Source of the DNA: DAIDKA01 sp035487155
GTDB lineage: Bacteria; Pseudomonadota; Gammaproteobacteria; Steroidobacterales; Steroidobacteraceae
Direction of reading: 5' to 3'
NCBI GenBank assembly: GCA_035487155.1
Contig: DATHMK010000090.1
Coordinates: forward strand, 74,846-138,845
Length of the DNA: 64,000 nt
The translations under genes were made by a program, and so were the position numbers. Every line of letters starts with the position of its first letter. The stretch's first letter is position 1. The notes below the pieces were generated by a model. It saw only the letters and a program-made list of their open reading frames with translations. It ran no database searches and had not been told where the DNA came from. Positions 34,796 to 42,504 of this stretch are shown in pieces.

Positions 34796-36858
34796 TCAGC
34801 GCGCGCGGCAAATCAAAGAACCAGCGCCCGCAATTGAAACGCGGTAGAAATGATTCATGTGCTTGCGGCAGCGGCAAGAAATTCAAAAAGTGCTGCGGCG
34901 GAGTAGCGGCCGAGAAACCGCGTGATCCACAGGATCTGCGGCCGCTTTCACTGCTGCTGCAGCAGGGACGGTTCGCGCAGCTCGAAACGGTGGCGCGGCA
35001 ATTCCTGATCGAGCAGCCAGACAATGGAGCGATCTGGAAGCTGCTCGCCATGGCGCTCTACCGGCAGGGCAAGGATGCATTCGAAGCGCTCGAAAAATCC
35101 GCGGCGCTCCTGCCCGATGATGCCGAAGCGCACTGCAACCTCGGCAATGCCCTGCGTCGCCGTGGACGAATTGAAGAAGCCATTGCAAGTCAGGCACGGG
35201 CGCTGGCCATCAATCCCGGATATGCCCAGGCCCTCAATGACCTGGGCGTCGCACGGTTCGAGCTCGGACAGGTCCGGGAGGCCATCGCCTCCTACCGCCA
35301 GGCCATCAAACTGAAACCGGACCTCGCCCTGGCCAGCCTGAACCTGGGTCGTGCGCTGCTGCAAATGGGTGATGCCGAGGAAGCCGCGCGCAGCCTGCGC
35401 AGAGCCACCGACCTTGAGCCCGGATCCGCGATTGCGCATTGGGTTTTCGGCAATGCCCTCGTTGAGCTCGGACGTGCCGAAGAGGCAGCGGTTCAATATC
35501 AAAGGACCATCGCCCTCAAGCCCGATTTCGCGATGGCGCACAGCAACCTGGGATGTGCCTTGCGCGATCTTGGACAACCGGATGCCTCCGCCTTGAGTTT
35601 CATGCGCGCGCTGCAGCTCATGCCGGAACAGGCTGAAGTCCATAACAATCTCAGCATCGTGCTGCGGCTGCTGCACCGCTACGAGGAAGCGGCGGCCAGT
35701 GCCACGCGGGCACATGAGCTCAATCCGGCGTCCGCAGCGCCACTGATAGTTCTTGCCAAGCTCGGAGCCGACCGCGGCGACTTCACGGAAGCCGAGGAGC
35801 TGCTGCGGCGCGCGCTGGCACTGGACCCTGATTCGGCGGAAGCCTGCAGCGCCATTCCGGGCCTGCGACAGATGAATCCGGACGACGCCGAATGGCTCGC
35901 CGGCGCCGAACGTATGGCCGCGCGCGAATTGCCGGCACGTCAACGGGCGCATCTGCACTACGCCATCGGCAAGTACTGCGACGATATCGGCGATTTCTCA
36001 CGGGCCTTCAGTCATTACCAGCGCGCCAACGACCTCAAGAAGAGCCATTCGCCCGGCCATGACCGCGGGCAGTTTCGTGGCTTCGTCTCACGGCTGTTGC
36101 GGTCTGCCGGCCGGGAATGGGTCAATCGGCGCCGCGACCCTGTCGAAGCGAGTACCCAGCCCGTATTCATTGTCGGGATGCCCCGTTCCGGAACCTCCTT
36201 GGCAGAGCAGATTCTCGCTTCGCATCCATCGATACATGGCGCTGGCGAGCTTGCCTACTGGGGGCAGGCCCTGGCCGGCTGGTCGGCCCAAGCGCGGGGT
36301 GCTGACCGCGAAGATGAGCAGCTTCACGCGCTCGCCGTGCAGTACCTGCAGGTGATTGATTCCAAGGCACCCGGCACGGCCCATATCGTCGACAAGATGC
36401 CGGCCAATTTCCTCAGCCTTGGCCTGATCCATGCGGCTTTACCGAACGCCCGCATCATCCATATGCGCCGCGATCCGGTCGATACCTGCCTGTCCGTCTA
36501 TTTCCAGGACTTCGAAGCGAGTTACCACTACGCCAACGATCTTGAGGATCTTGCGCACTACTACGCGGAATACTCGCAGCTGATGCAGCACTGGCGCGAG
36601 GTGCTGCCGCCCCAGGCGCTGCTGGAAGTGCCATACGAAGGACTGGTTTCGGACACGGAGTCCTGGAGCCGCCGGATGCTCGAGTTTGTGGGGGTCTGCT
36701 GGGATCCCCAGTGCCTGGAATTTCACCGTACGCGACGCACGGTCATCACGGCGAGCAAATGGCAGGTCCGCCAGAGGATCAGCGCACGGTCGGTGCAACG
36801 CTGGCGCAACTACGAACCGTATCTGGGGTCGCTGCTGCGGTTGCAGCACAACGCGTGA
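34792..36858 (+). CDS. SEC-C / TPR / sulfotransferase fusion protein
   Basis: 688 residues from GTG 34792, which overlaps the previous stop as GTGA; an upstream GTG at 34738 is open but would overlap more. Order: a SEC-C zinc motif (RNDSCACGSGKKFKKCCG, residues about 15-35), some nine TPRs (residues 60-370), then a PAPS-dependent sulfotransferase domain with FIVGMPRSGTSLAEQ (5'-phosphosulfate loop) and NARIIHMRRDPVDTCLS (3'-phosphate motif). No signal peptide. Translational coupling to the glycosyltransferase suggests sequential modification of the same target: glycosylation then sulfation of TpsA, or of tyrosines. SEC-C in SecA binds zinc and SecB, so it could bring the enzyme to unfolded preprotein; this is a hypothesis. 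Confidence 0.85.
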   Translation: MISARGKSKNQRPQLKRGRNDSCACGSGKKFKKCCGGVAAEKPRDPQDLRPLSLLLQQGRFAQLETVARQFLIEQPDNGAIWKLLAMALYRQGKDAFEALEKSAALLPDDAEAHCNLGNALRRRGRIEEAIASQARALAINPGYAQALNDLGVARFELGQVREAIASYRQAIKLKPDLALASLNLGRALLQMGDAEEAARSLRRATDLEPGSAIAHWVFGNALVELGRAEEAAVQYQRTIALKPDFAMAHSNLGCALRDLGQPDASALSFMRALQLMPEQAEVHNNLSIVLRLLHRYEEAAASATRAHELNPASAAPLIVLAKLGADRGDFTEAEELLRRALALDPDSAEACSAIPGLRQMNPDDAEWLAGAERMAARELPARQRAHLHYAIGKYCDDIGDFSRAFSHYQRANDLKKSHSPGHDRGQFRGFVSRLLRSAGREWVNRRRDPVEASTQPVFIVGMPRSGTSLAEQILASHPSIHGAGELAYWGQALAGWSAQARGADREDEQLHALAVQYLQVIDSKAPGTAHIVDKMPANFLSLGLIHAALPNARIIHMRRDPVDTCLSVYFQDFEASYHYANDLEDLAHYYAEYSQLMQHWREVLPPQALLEVPYEGLVSDTESWSRRMLEFVGVCWDPQCLEFHRTRRTVITASKWQVRQRISARSVQRWRNYEPYLGSLLRLQHNA

Positions 36859-36904
36859 CCTGAGGTCTGTCACGCCGCCGTAATCCTCAGGCGGCAAACT
36901 GCCG
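36859..36904 (+). other. Overlapping inverted repeats after the sulfotransferase gene
   Basis: CCTGAGG (36859-36865) pairs with CCTCAGG (36885-36891); GCCGCC (36874-36879) with GGCGGC (36890-36895); CGGCA (36892-36896) with TGCCG (36900-36904). The stems overlap and exclude each other. They occupy the gap before the porin gene and may terminate, attenuate or stabilise the operon transcript. No T-run is present. Confidence 0.35.
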
Positions 36905-37004
36905 ACAGAAATATCGACCGAGATACCGTGCCGCGTTCCCGAGTGTCCGGCGCTCCATAAGAATGGACGATGCGGAACGCTTCCAGCCAGGAGTCTGAAG
37001 GGTA

Positions 37005-38657
37005 ATGTCCTTGCGAAAAGCTTGGGGAGCCGGTGGCATGGCCGCGCTTCTGATGTTCGCGTCCGCGGCACAGGCCGCCGATGGTCCGGCGGAGCGGCAG
37101 TCCGTGGAGGAGCTGCGCAACACTGTCGTCAATCTGCTTCAAGCCCTGGTGGACAAGGGGCTGTTGACACGCGAGCAGGCGCAGGCGCTGGTCAAGCAGG
37201 CCCAGGACAAGGCGGCTGCGGATGCGGCCACACAGGCCGCCAAGGATGCCGCACAGGCCAAGGAAGAAGAGGGCGCGGTGCGCGTGCCCTATGTCCCGCA
37301 GATCATCAAGGACGAGATCAGCAAGCAGGTGGCCGAGGAGGTCAAGCCCGCTGTCGTCAAGGACGTCGTCCAGCAGGCCAAGACCGAGAAATGGGGCATA
37401 CCGGGCGCTTTGCCCGAATGGCTGTCCGGCGTCAGCGTCTTTGGCGATGTGACCTTTCGCGGCCAGGCGGATCTTTTTCCCCACGACAACTCATATCAGC
37501 AACTGCTGGATATCAATGCCGTCAATGCCGCCGGCGGCATAGCCAAGGCCACCTATCCGTTTCTGGATACCACCGAGGATCGCTATCGCATGCGCGTGCG
37601 GGCCCGCCTCGGGGTGCAGGCGGATCTGTCCGACTACGTCGAGGCCGTCATACGCCTGGCTTCGGGCTCGCTGACCCAGATCGCAGGTTCGGAGAGCCAG
37701 ACCCTCGGCACCTACGGCAATCGCTATGCGGTGGGCATCGATGAAGCCTATATCGCGTGGAACACCAACCTGCGCGATCTGCTGTCGTTCAACACGCTCG
37801 AGGGGGGCCGTCTGGCCAATCCCTGGTTTTCACCCACCGAGCTGGTCTACGCGCGCGACCTCACCTTCGAAGGTGTCGCGGACACCATGCGGCTGGGCTG
37901 GGGTGTCGGTGGCCCCGACAAATCGCATGTCTTCCTGACCGCCGGTGCCTTCCCCATGCTCGAGGTCCCGGAGCAGGCCTCACAGGACAAGTGGATGCTG
38001 GGCGCGCAGCTGGGCACGCATCTGCGCTTCAACGACGGCAGTGACCATATCCGGCTCGCCGGTGCCTACTACGATTTCCTGAAGGTGACGGGCGAGCAGA
38101 ATCAACCCTTCTCGACCTTGCTCAACTATACGGCGCCCCCGTTCGTGCAATGGGGCAATACCGTATTCGACATCCTCAATACCACCGATACCACCAGCAA
38201 CCTGTTCGGCCTGGCGGCACACTTCCGCGTGGCCGACATTGCCGCAAGCTACGACCATTTCTTCGGCAGCTACTCCGCGATGATCAGCGCGGAGGCCACC
38301 CGCAACCTCGGCTACAACCTTGCCACCATCGAGGCGCTGTCCGGGCAGGTGTTCAGCTCCTCCCAGGACAAGGGCTATGTCGGCGAGGTGAGCTTCGGCT
38401 ATCCGACAGTGGATGCCTTCGGGCGCTGGCGTTCCGCCATCGGTTATCGGTATGTGCAGGCGGATGCAGTGCTCGATGCCTGGACCGATGCGGACTTCCA
38501 CGGCGGTGGCACCAATGCTGACGGTTACTACTTCTGGGGGTCCATGGGGCTGACCCACAACACCTGGGTGCGCCTGCGCTACCTCAGCGCCAACGAGATC
38601 GTCGGGCCGCGCTATGGGCTGGACATCTGGCAGTTGGACTTCAACGCCAGGTTCTGA
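37005..38657 (+). CDS. Putative outer-membrane porin with N-terminal coiled coil
   Basis: 550 residues; ATG 37005 with GAAGGG upstream and a signal peptide ending ASAAQAA. Residues about 28-130 are helical/coiled coil (QSVEELRNTVVNLLQALVDKGLL, then Lys/Ala/Glu), a periplasmic spacer. From about 150 a beta-barrel follows (SVFGDVTFRGQADLF, RYRMRVRARLGVQADL) and the protein ends in Phe (WQLDFNARF). This matches the 'putative porin' family (Porin_5 style). It lies between the TpsA operon and the TonB/ExbBD genes, so it may be the outer-membrane client of that energy module. The transported substance is unknown. Confidence 0.8.
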   Translation: MSLRKAWGAGGMAALLMFASAAQAADGPAERQSVEELRNTVVNLLQALVDKGLLTREQAQALVKQAQDKAAADAATQAAKDAAQAKEEEGAVRVPYVPQIIKDEISKQVAEEVKPAVVKDVVQQAKTEKWGIPGALPEWLSGVSVFGDVTFRGQADLFPHDNSYQQLLDINAVNAAGGIAKATYPFLDTTEDRYRMRVRARLGVQADLSDYVEAVIRLASGSLTQIAGSESQTLGTYGNRYAVGIDEAYIAWNTNLRDLLSFNTLEGGRLANPWFSPTELVYARDLTFEGVADTMRLGWGVGGPDKSHVFLTAGAFPMLEVPEQASQDKWMLGAQLGTHLRFNDGSDHIRLAGAYYDFLKVTGEQNQPFSTLLNYTAPPFVQWGNTVFDILNTTDTTSNLFGLAAHFRVADIAASYDHFFGSYSAMISAEATRNLGYNLATIEALSGQVFSSSQDKGYVGEVSFGYPTVDAFGRWRSAIGYRYVQADAVLDAWTDADFHGGGTNADGYYFWGSMGLTHNTWVRLRYLSANEIVGPRYGLDIWQLDFNARF

Positions 38658-38715
38658 GCGGACTCGGCCGTGAGCGTGGCAACACGGTCAACCACCCGCA
38701 ATCAATTTGTCATAT

Positions 38716-38760
38716 GCGGCTCCAATACTTGTGGGTTCGTAACAGGCGGCTGGAGCCGCC
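38716..38760 (+). promoter_or_regulatory. Mutually exclusive hairpins in the leader of the ExbB-fusion gene
   Basis: GCGGCTCC (38716-38723) can pair with GGAGCCGC (38752-38759), or GGCGGC (38745-38750) can pair with GCCGCC (38755-38760) around a TGGA loop. The 3' arm is shared, so only one can form. The arrangement sits 28 bases before the TTG start and resembles an attenuator or protein-binding leader. No ligand class is recognised. Confidence 0.35.
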
Positions 38761-38787
38761 GCCCTGCAATGGATTCGAGGATCGGTC

Positions 38788-40623
38788 TTGAATAATTCCA
38801 CGCGGATGCTGTGCATTCTTGGCCTGGCACTGGTGAGCAGCGCCTGGGCAGGACCGGCCCGTGCCTGGTGGAACAATGACTGGTCGTTCCGCAAGGAAAT
38901 CGATTTCGATCTCACCCCGACGGGTGCCGACATCGCCGGTCCCGTCAACGATGTGCCGGTGCTGATCCGCCTGAGCCTGGGAAACTTCCAGTATTTCAGC
39001 GATGCCAATCCCGACGGATCGGACCTGCGCTTCGTGGCGGCCGATGACAAGACCCCGCTGAAATTTCATATCGAACGCTTCGATTCGGCCACCCAGGTGG
39101 CGCTGCTGTGGGTGCGCCTGCCGGCGCTGACCGGCGGGGCGAAGACCGACAAGATCTTCCTCTACTACGGCAACAAGAAGGCCCCATCGGGCGCCGATGC
39201 CGGGGGTACCTACGATACCGCTCAGGCGCTGGTGTATCACTTCGGTCCGGCCAAGGGCTCAGCGCAGGATTCGACGGCCTACAAGAGTGAACCATCGGCC
39301 TTCAACGCGGAGGTCAACCCCGCTTCACTGATTGGCGGCGGCGTGAAGTTCGCGGGGGCGCAGACCATCACGGTACCGGCCACCGGCGCCGTGCATCTGA
39401 CGGCCGCCAAGGGTTTCACCACCTCCGCCTGGGTGCGCATCCCCGGTGCCCAGAACAACGCCGATGTGATCCAGCTGGCCGACCAGGCTCGCGAGCTGGT
39501 GCTCGGCATCAATGGCCTGCAGGCGTTCGCCCGCCTGACCACAGGTACCAGCACCCCAGTCACAGTCACCCAATCCGGCACGCTGAGCGCGAATGACTGG
39601 CATCACCTGGCGCTGATTCTGGGTGGCGGACATCTGACCTTGTTGGTGGACGGGGCAGATGTGGGCCACGCGGATGCCACGGCGGTGGACATGGCTGGCG
39701 TGCTCGCCATCGGCGGCTCGGCAACCAACGCGAATTTCCTGACCGGTGACCTGGATGAACTGCAGGTGGCCAACGTGGCACGCAGCGCCGATTGGCTCAA
39801 GGCCGCGGCCCGGGGCCAGGGCATGGTGGCACCGCTGACCGTGTTCGGCGGCGACACCCAGCGCGACAGCGGCGGCAGCCAGTCCTATTTCGCGACCACA
39901 CTGCGCAGTGTCACGGTGGATGGTTGGGTCATCATCTGCATGCTCGCCGTCATGTTCATGGTGGCCATGGTGATCATGATCACCAAGGGCATATTCCTGG
40001 CGCGCGTCGCCGGCGGCAACAACCGTTTCCTGAGCGAGTTCCGCACGCTGTCCGATGACCCTGCGGCATTGGAGCGCAAGCTCGGTGGTGAGGCGGACAA
40101 CGGCGATCTGGATCTCGAGGACAAGGGCGAGTTTGGCGTCTCCACCATCTGGCCGCTGTATCACCATGGCATGCGCGAGACCCTCAAACGTCTGCCCAAC
40201 GCGGTTGCGGTCAGTGCTGACGTCAACCGCAGTCTTTCCGTCAATCGCAGTCTCTCCGTCCAGTCCATCGAGGCCATCCGCGCCAGTCTCGATGCCTCGC
40301 TGGTCCGTTTGCAGCAGAAACTCAACAGCCAGATGGTGTGGCTGACGGTGGCCATCGCTGGCGGCCCGTTCCTCGGACTGCTGGGCACGGTGGTGGGCGT
40401 CATGATCACTTTCGCCGCCATCGCGGCCTCGGGCGATGTGAACATCAATGCCATCGCGCCCGGCACCGCGGCGGCGCTGGTGGCCACGGTGGCGGGTCTC
40501 GCCGTCGCCATACCGTGCCTCTTCGGCTACAACTACCTGAACACCCGCGTGAAGGAAATCAGCGCGGACATGCGGGTCTTCGCCGATGAATTCGTCGCGC
40601 GCATCGCTGAAACCTATCAATAG
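38788..40623 (+). CDS. ExbB/TolQ proton-channel protein with DUF2341 and LamG-like periplasmic ectodomain
   Basis: 611 residues. TTG 38788 is chosen because GAGG lies seven bases upstream; ATG 38806 is the alternative. After the signal peptide (LCILGLALVSSAWAGPARA) comes a DUF2341 domain (WWNNDWSFRKEIDFDL, residues about 30-140), then a concanavalin/LamG-like domain to about 345 (FTTSAWVRIPGAQN, NDWHHLALILGGGHLTLLVDG). A first membrane helix is at about 378-405, and the MotA/TolQ/ExbB core follows with helices at about 515-545 and 560-582 (GGPFLGLLGTVVGVMITF, TAAALVATVAGLAVAIP). ExbB normally is about 240 residues with no ectodomain. With ExbD and TonB directly downstream it should convert proton flow into force on an outer-membrane partner. 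Confidence 0.88.
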   Translation: MNNSTRMLCILGLALVSSAWAGPARAWWNNDWSFRKEIDFDLTPTGADIAGPVNDVPVLIRLSLGNFQYFSDANPDGSDLRFVAADDKTPLKFHIERFDSATQVALLWVRLPALTGGAKTDKIFLYYGNKKAPSGADAGGTYDTAQALVYHFGPAKGSAQDSTAYKSEPSAFNAEVNPASLIGGGVKFAGAQTITVPATGAVHLTAAKGFTTSAWVRIPGAQNNADVIQLADQARELVLGINGLQAFARLTTGTSTPVTVTQSGTLSANDWHHLALILGGGHLTLLVDGADVGHADATAVDMAGVLAIGGSATNANFLTGDLDELQVANVARSADWLKAAARGQGMVAPLTVFGGDTQRDSGGSQSYFATTLRSVTVDGWVIICMLAVMFMVAMVIMITKGIFLARVAGGNNRFLSEFRTLSDDPAALERKLGGEADNGDLDLEDKGEFGVSTIWPLYHHGMRETLKRLPNAVAVSADVNRSLSVNRSLSVQSIEAIRASLDASLVRLQQKLNSQMVWLTVAIAGGPFLGLLGTVVGVMITFAAIAASGDVNINAIAPGTAAALVATVAGLAVAIPCLFGYNYLNTRVKEISADMRVFADEFVARIAETYQ

Positions 40624-40635
40624 GAAACATACCTC

Positions 40636-41046
40636 ATGTCAGGTTCAGTGAGCAGCGAGAAGGATGCCTACGACGAGATCAACGTCACGCCGATGCTCGA
40701 CCTGGCTTACGTGCTGCTGGTCATTTTCATCATCATGACCACGGCGACGGTGCAGGGCATCAAGGTCAATGTGCCCAAGGCCAGCGCTCAGCCCAGCCTT
40801 GCCGAAAACAAGACCAAAGCGATCAGCATCGCGGCCGATGGCACGATCTATCTGGATACTTTTCCGGTCACCATGAGCGAGCTGGAACAGAACCTGCGCC
40901 AGCTGAAGGCCGCCAATCCCAGTCTGCCGGTAATCATCAAGGCGGATGCCGCCATCCCGTACCAGAAAGTCGTCGACGTCCTGGATCTGCTGGGACGGCT
41001 GGAGATCACCCAGCTGGGGCTGGTGACCAAGGGGATCACCAAATGA
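40636..41046 (+). CDS. exbD: ExbD/TolR-type biopolymer transport protein
   Basis: 136 residues. Cytoplasmic start DEINVTPMLDLAYVLLVIFIIMTTATV contains the single membrane helix with the conserved Asp (MLDLAYVLL) needed for proton conduction. The periplasmic domain is short (SISIAADGTIYLDTFPVTMSELEQNL ... VIIKADAAIPYQKVVDVLDLL), standard for ExbD. Starts 12 bases after the ExbB fusion and its end overlaps an in-frame start (ATGA) of the TonB frame. Confidence 0.93.
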   Translation: MSGSVSSEKDAYDEINVTPMLDLAYVLLVIFIIMTTATVQGIKVNVPKASAQPSLAENKTKAISIAADGTIYLDTFPVTMSELEQNLRQLKAANPSLPVIIKADAAIPYQKVVDVLDLLGRLEITQLGLVTKGITK

Positions 41047-41075
41047 ATGCGTCTGCACCCAAACGGGAGGCTGGC

Positions 41076-41735
41076 ATGAGCAAGACTGCGCAACGCAGAA
41101 AATCCCGCAACCGTCTGCCGATGATCGTCGTGTCCTGCTGCGTCGGTGTCGTGGGCATGGGCGCCTTTGCGCTGGTGCACAGCTTCGTGACCGGAGCCGC
41201 CTCGCCCTCCAAGCCTGTGGTGCAGCAGATCCAGCTCATCCGACCCCCGCCACCACCGCCGCCGCCCGAGACACCACCCCCGCCACCACCGCCCGAAGAG
41301 AAGGTCATGGTGCAGGACCAGCAGAAGCCGGATCCCACCCCTTCCAATGATCCCCCGCCCAGTCAGCAGCTGGGCCTGGACACCGAAGGTGGCGCGGGCG
41401 GTGATGCCTTCGGCCTGGTTGGCAATAAGGGCGGCCGCGACATCATGGCTTCGGGCGGCAGCGCCTTCGCCTGGTATGCCGGATTGATCAAGGATCAGAT
41501 CCTGAGCGAATTGAGCCAGGACAAGCACGTTCGCAGCGGCAACTACCGCATCTCGTTGCGCGCCTGGCTGGGCGATGACGGGTCGATCAAGCGCCTGGAA
41601 ATCCTGCATGGCAGCGGTGACACCGATCGCGACCGGATCATCGAAGGGGACCTGCAGCATCTGAAGCGAGTCCCGCAGGCGCGGCCTGCGGGTATGCCGG
41701 ATGTCATCAGCTTCGAAGTCGTCGCGCGTGGCTGA
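41076..41735 (+). CDS. TonB-like energy transducer
   Basis: 219 residues from ATG 41076, which has GGGAGG five bases upstream; ATG 41043, overlapping the exbD stop, is also in frame and would give 230 residues. A basic cytoplasmic end precedes one membrane helix (LPMIVVSCCVGVVGMGAFALVHSFV), then a proline-rich periplasmic spacer (RPPPPPPPPETPPPPPPPEEK). The C-terminal domain (FAWYAGLIKDQILSELSQ ... ISLRAWLGDDGSIKRLEIL) fits a TonB C-terminal fold. It should contact a TonB box on an outer-membrane protein. No TonB-dependent receptor is in the window, which makes the porin or the TpsB system possible targets. Confidence 0.85.
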   Translation: MSKTAQRRKSRNRLPMIVVSCCVGVVGMGAFALVHSFVTGAASPSKPVVQQIQLIRPPPPPPPPETPPPPPPPEEKVMVQDQQKPDPTPSNDPPPSQQLGLDTEGGAGGDAFGLVGNKGGRDIMASGGSAFAWYAGLIKDQILSELSQDKHVRSGNYRISLRAWLGDDGSIKRLEILHGSGDTDRDRIIEGDLQHLKRVPQARPAGMPDVISFEVVARG

Positions 41736-41765
41736 TCGTTCCTCGTGAATTCTGGAGTCCCCGCA

Positions 41766-42419
41766 ATGAGTCGCCCAAAGATCGGAGTCCTGCTGTGCAT
41801 GGGGCTGCTTGGGGTACTGGCGGTCGGCAACGCACGGGCCCAGGAAGCCCGCAGTAGCGGTGGCGCCAGCGCCCAGCTGGTGCAGCAGCTCCAGCAGCTG
41901 GGCTCGGAACGCACCGAGCTTCAGGCGCAGAACACGAAGCTGCAAAAGGACCTCGAGGACATGCGCAAGGAGCGCGATGGGCTGAAGGCCGCGCAGCAGG
42001 GACTGGACCGCCGTATGCAAGCCTCGGAGGCTGCCCTGCACCAGGCGCAGACCAGTGTTTCGGACCAGCGCGAGTCCAATGACAAGGAAATCGCGAAATG
42101 GAAGAACCAGCTGGAGCAGGTGGTCCAGAAATTCCGCGAGACCACCCAGACGCTGCAGGAAGTTGAAACGGACCGCAACAGTCTGAAGCAGCAGCTCGCC
42201 GTCAACGAACGCAAGGTGAGCAGCTGCATCGACAACAACCTTGCGCTGTACAAGATCAACGTCGAGGTGCTTGATCATCTGGATCATCAATCGGTGTGGT
42301 CGAGCATGGCCCGGGCGGAGCCTTTTACGCAGATCAAGCGCACCCAGCTGGACAACCTGGTGGTCGAGTACCAGCAGCGTGCCGCGGCGCAGCGCATCCA
42401 GGACAAGGCCAGCAACTGA
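41766..42419 (+). CDS. Periplasmic coiled-coil protein of the ExbBD-TonB operon
   Basis: 217 residues; ATG 41766 with TCTGGAG upstream. Signal peptide MSRPKIGVLLCMGLLGVLAVGNARA, then continuous coiled coil over about residues 30-145 (LVQQLQQLGSERTELQAQNTKLQKDLEDM). A short C-terminal part (SCIDNNLALYKINVEVLDHLDHQSVW) ends in basic helix. It resembles accessory coiled-coil proteins of Tol/TonB2-type systems in layout but not in recognisable sequence. Last gene of the energy operon; a link between the motor and the cell wall or TonB is inferred. Confidence 0.7.
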   Translation: MSRPKIGVLLCMGLLGVLAVGNARAQEARSSGGASAQLVQQLQQLGSERTELQAQNTKLQKDLEDMRKERDGLKAAQQGLDRRMQASEAALHQAQTSVSDQRESNDKEIAKWKNQLEQVVQKFRETTQTLQEVETDRNSLKQQLAVNERKVSSCIDNNLALYKINVEVLDHLDHQSVWSSMARAEPFTQIKRTQLDNLVVEYQQRAAAQRIQDKASN

Positions 42420-42504
42420 AGGATGGGGCTCAGTGCGCTTCCGGCCATCACAGCGTCATGTTACCGGGCTAGTTTTCCGCTGAACTATCGGCGGGGACGC
42501 AGCG

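Noticed and set aside
36870..37484. Minus-strand frame opposite the porin start
   Set aside because: Covers the porin signal peptide and ribosome site; product has no domain and no own ribosome site.
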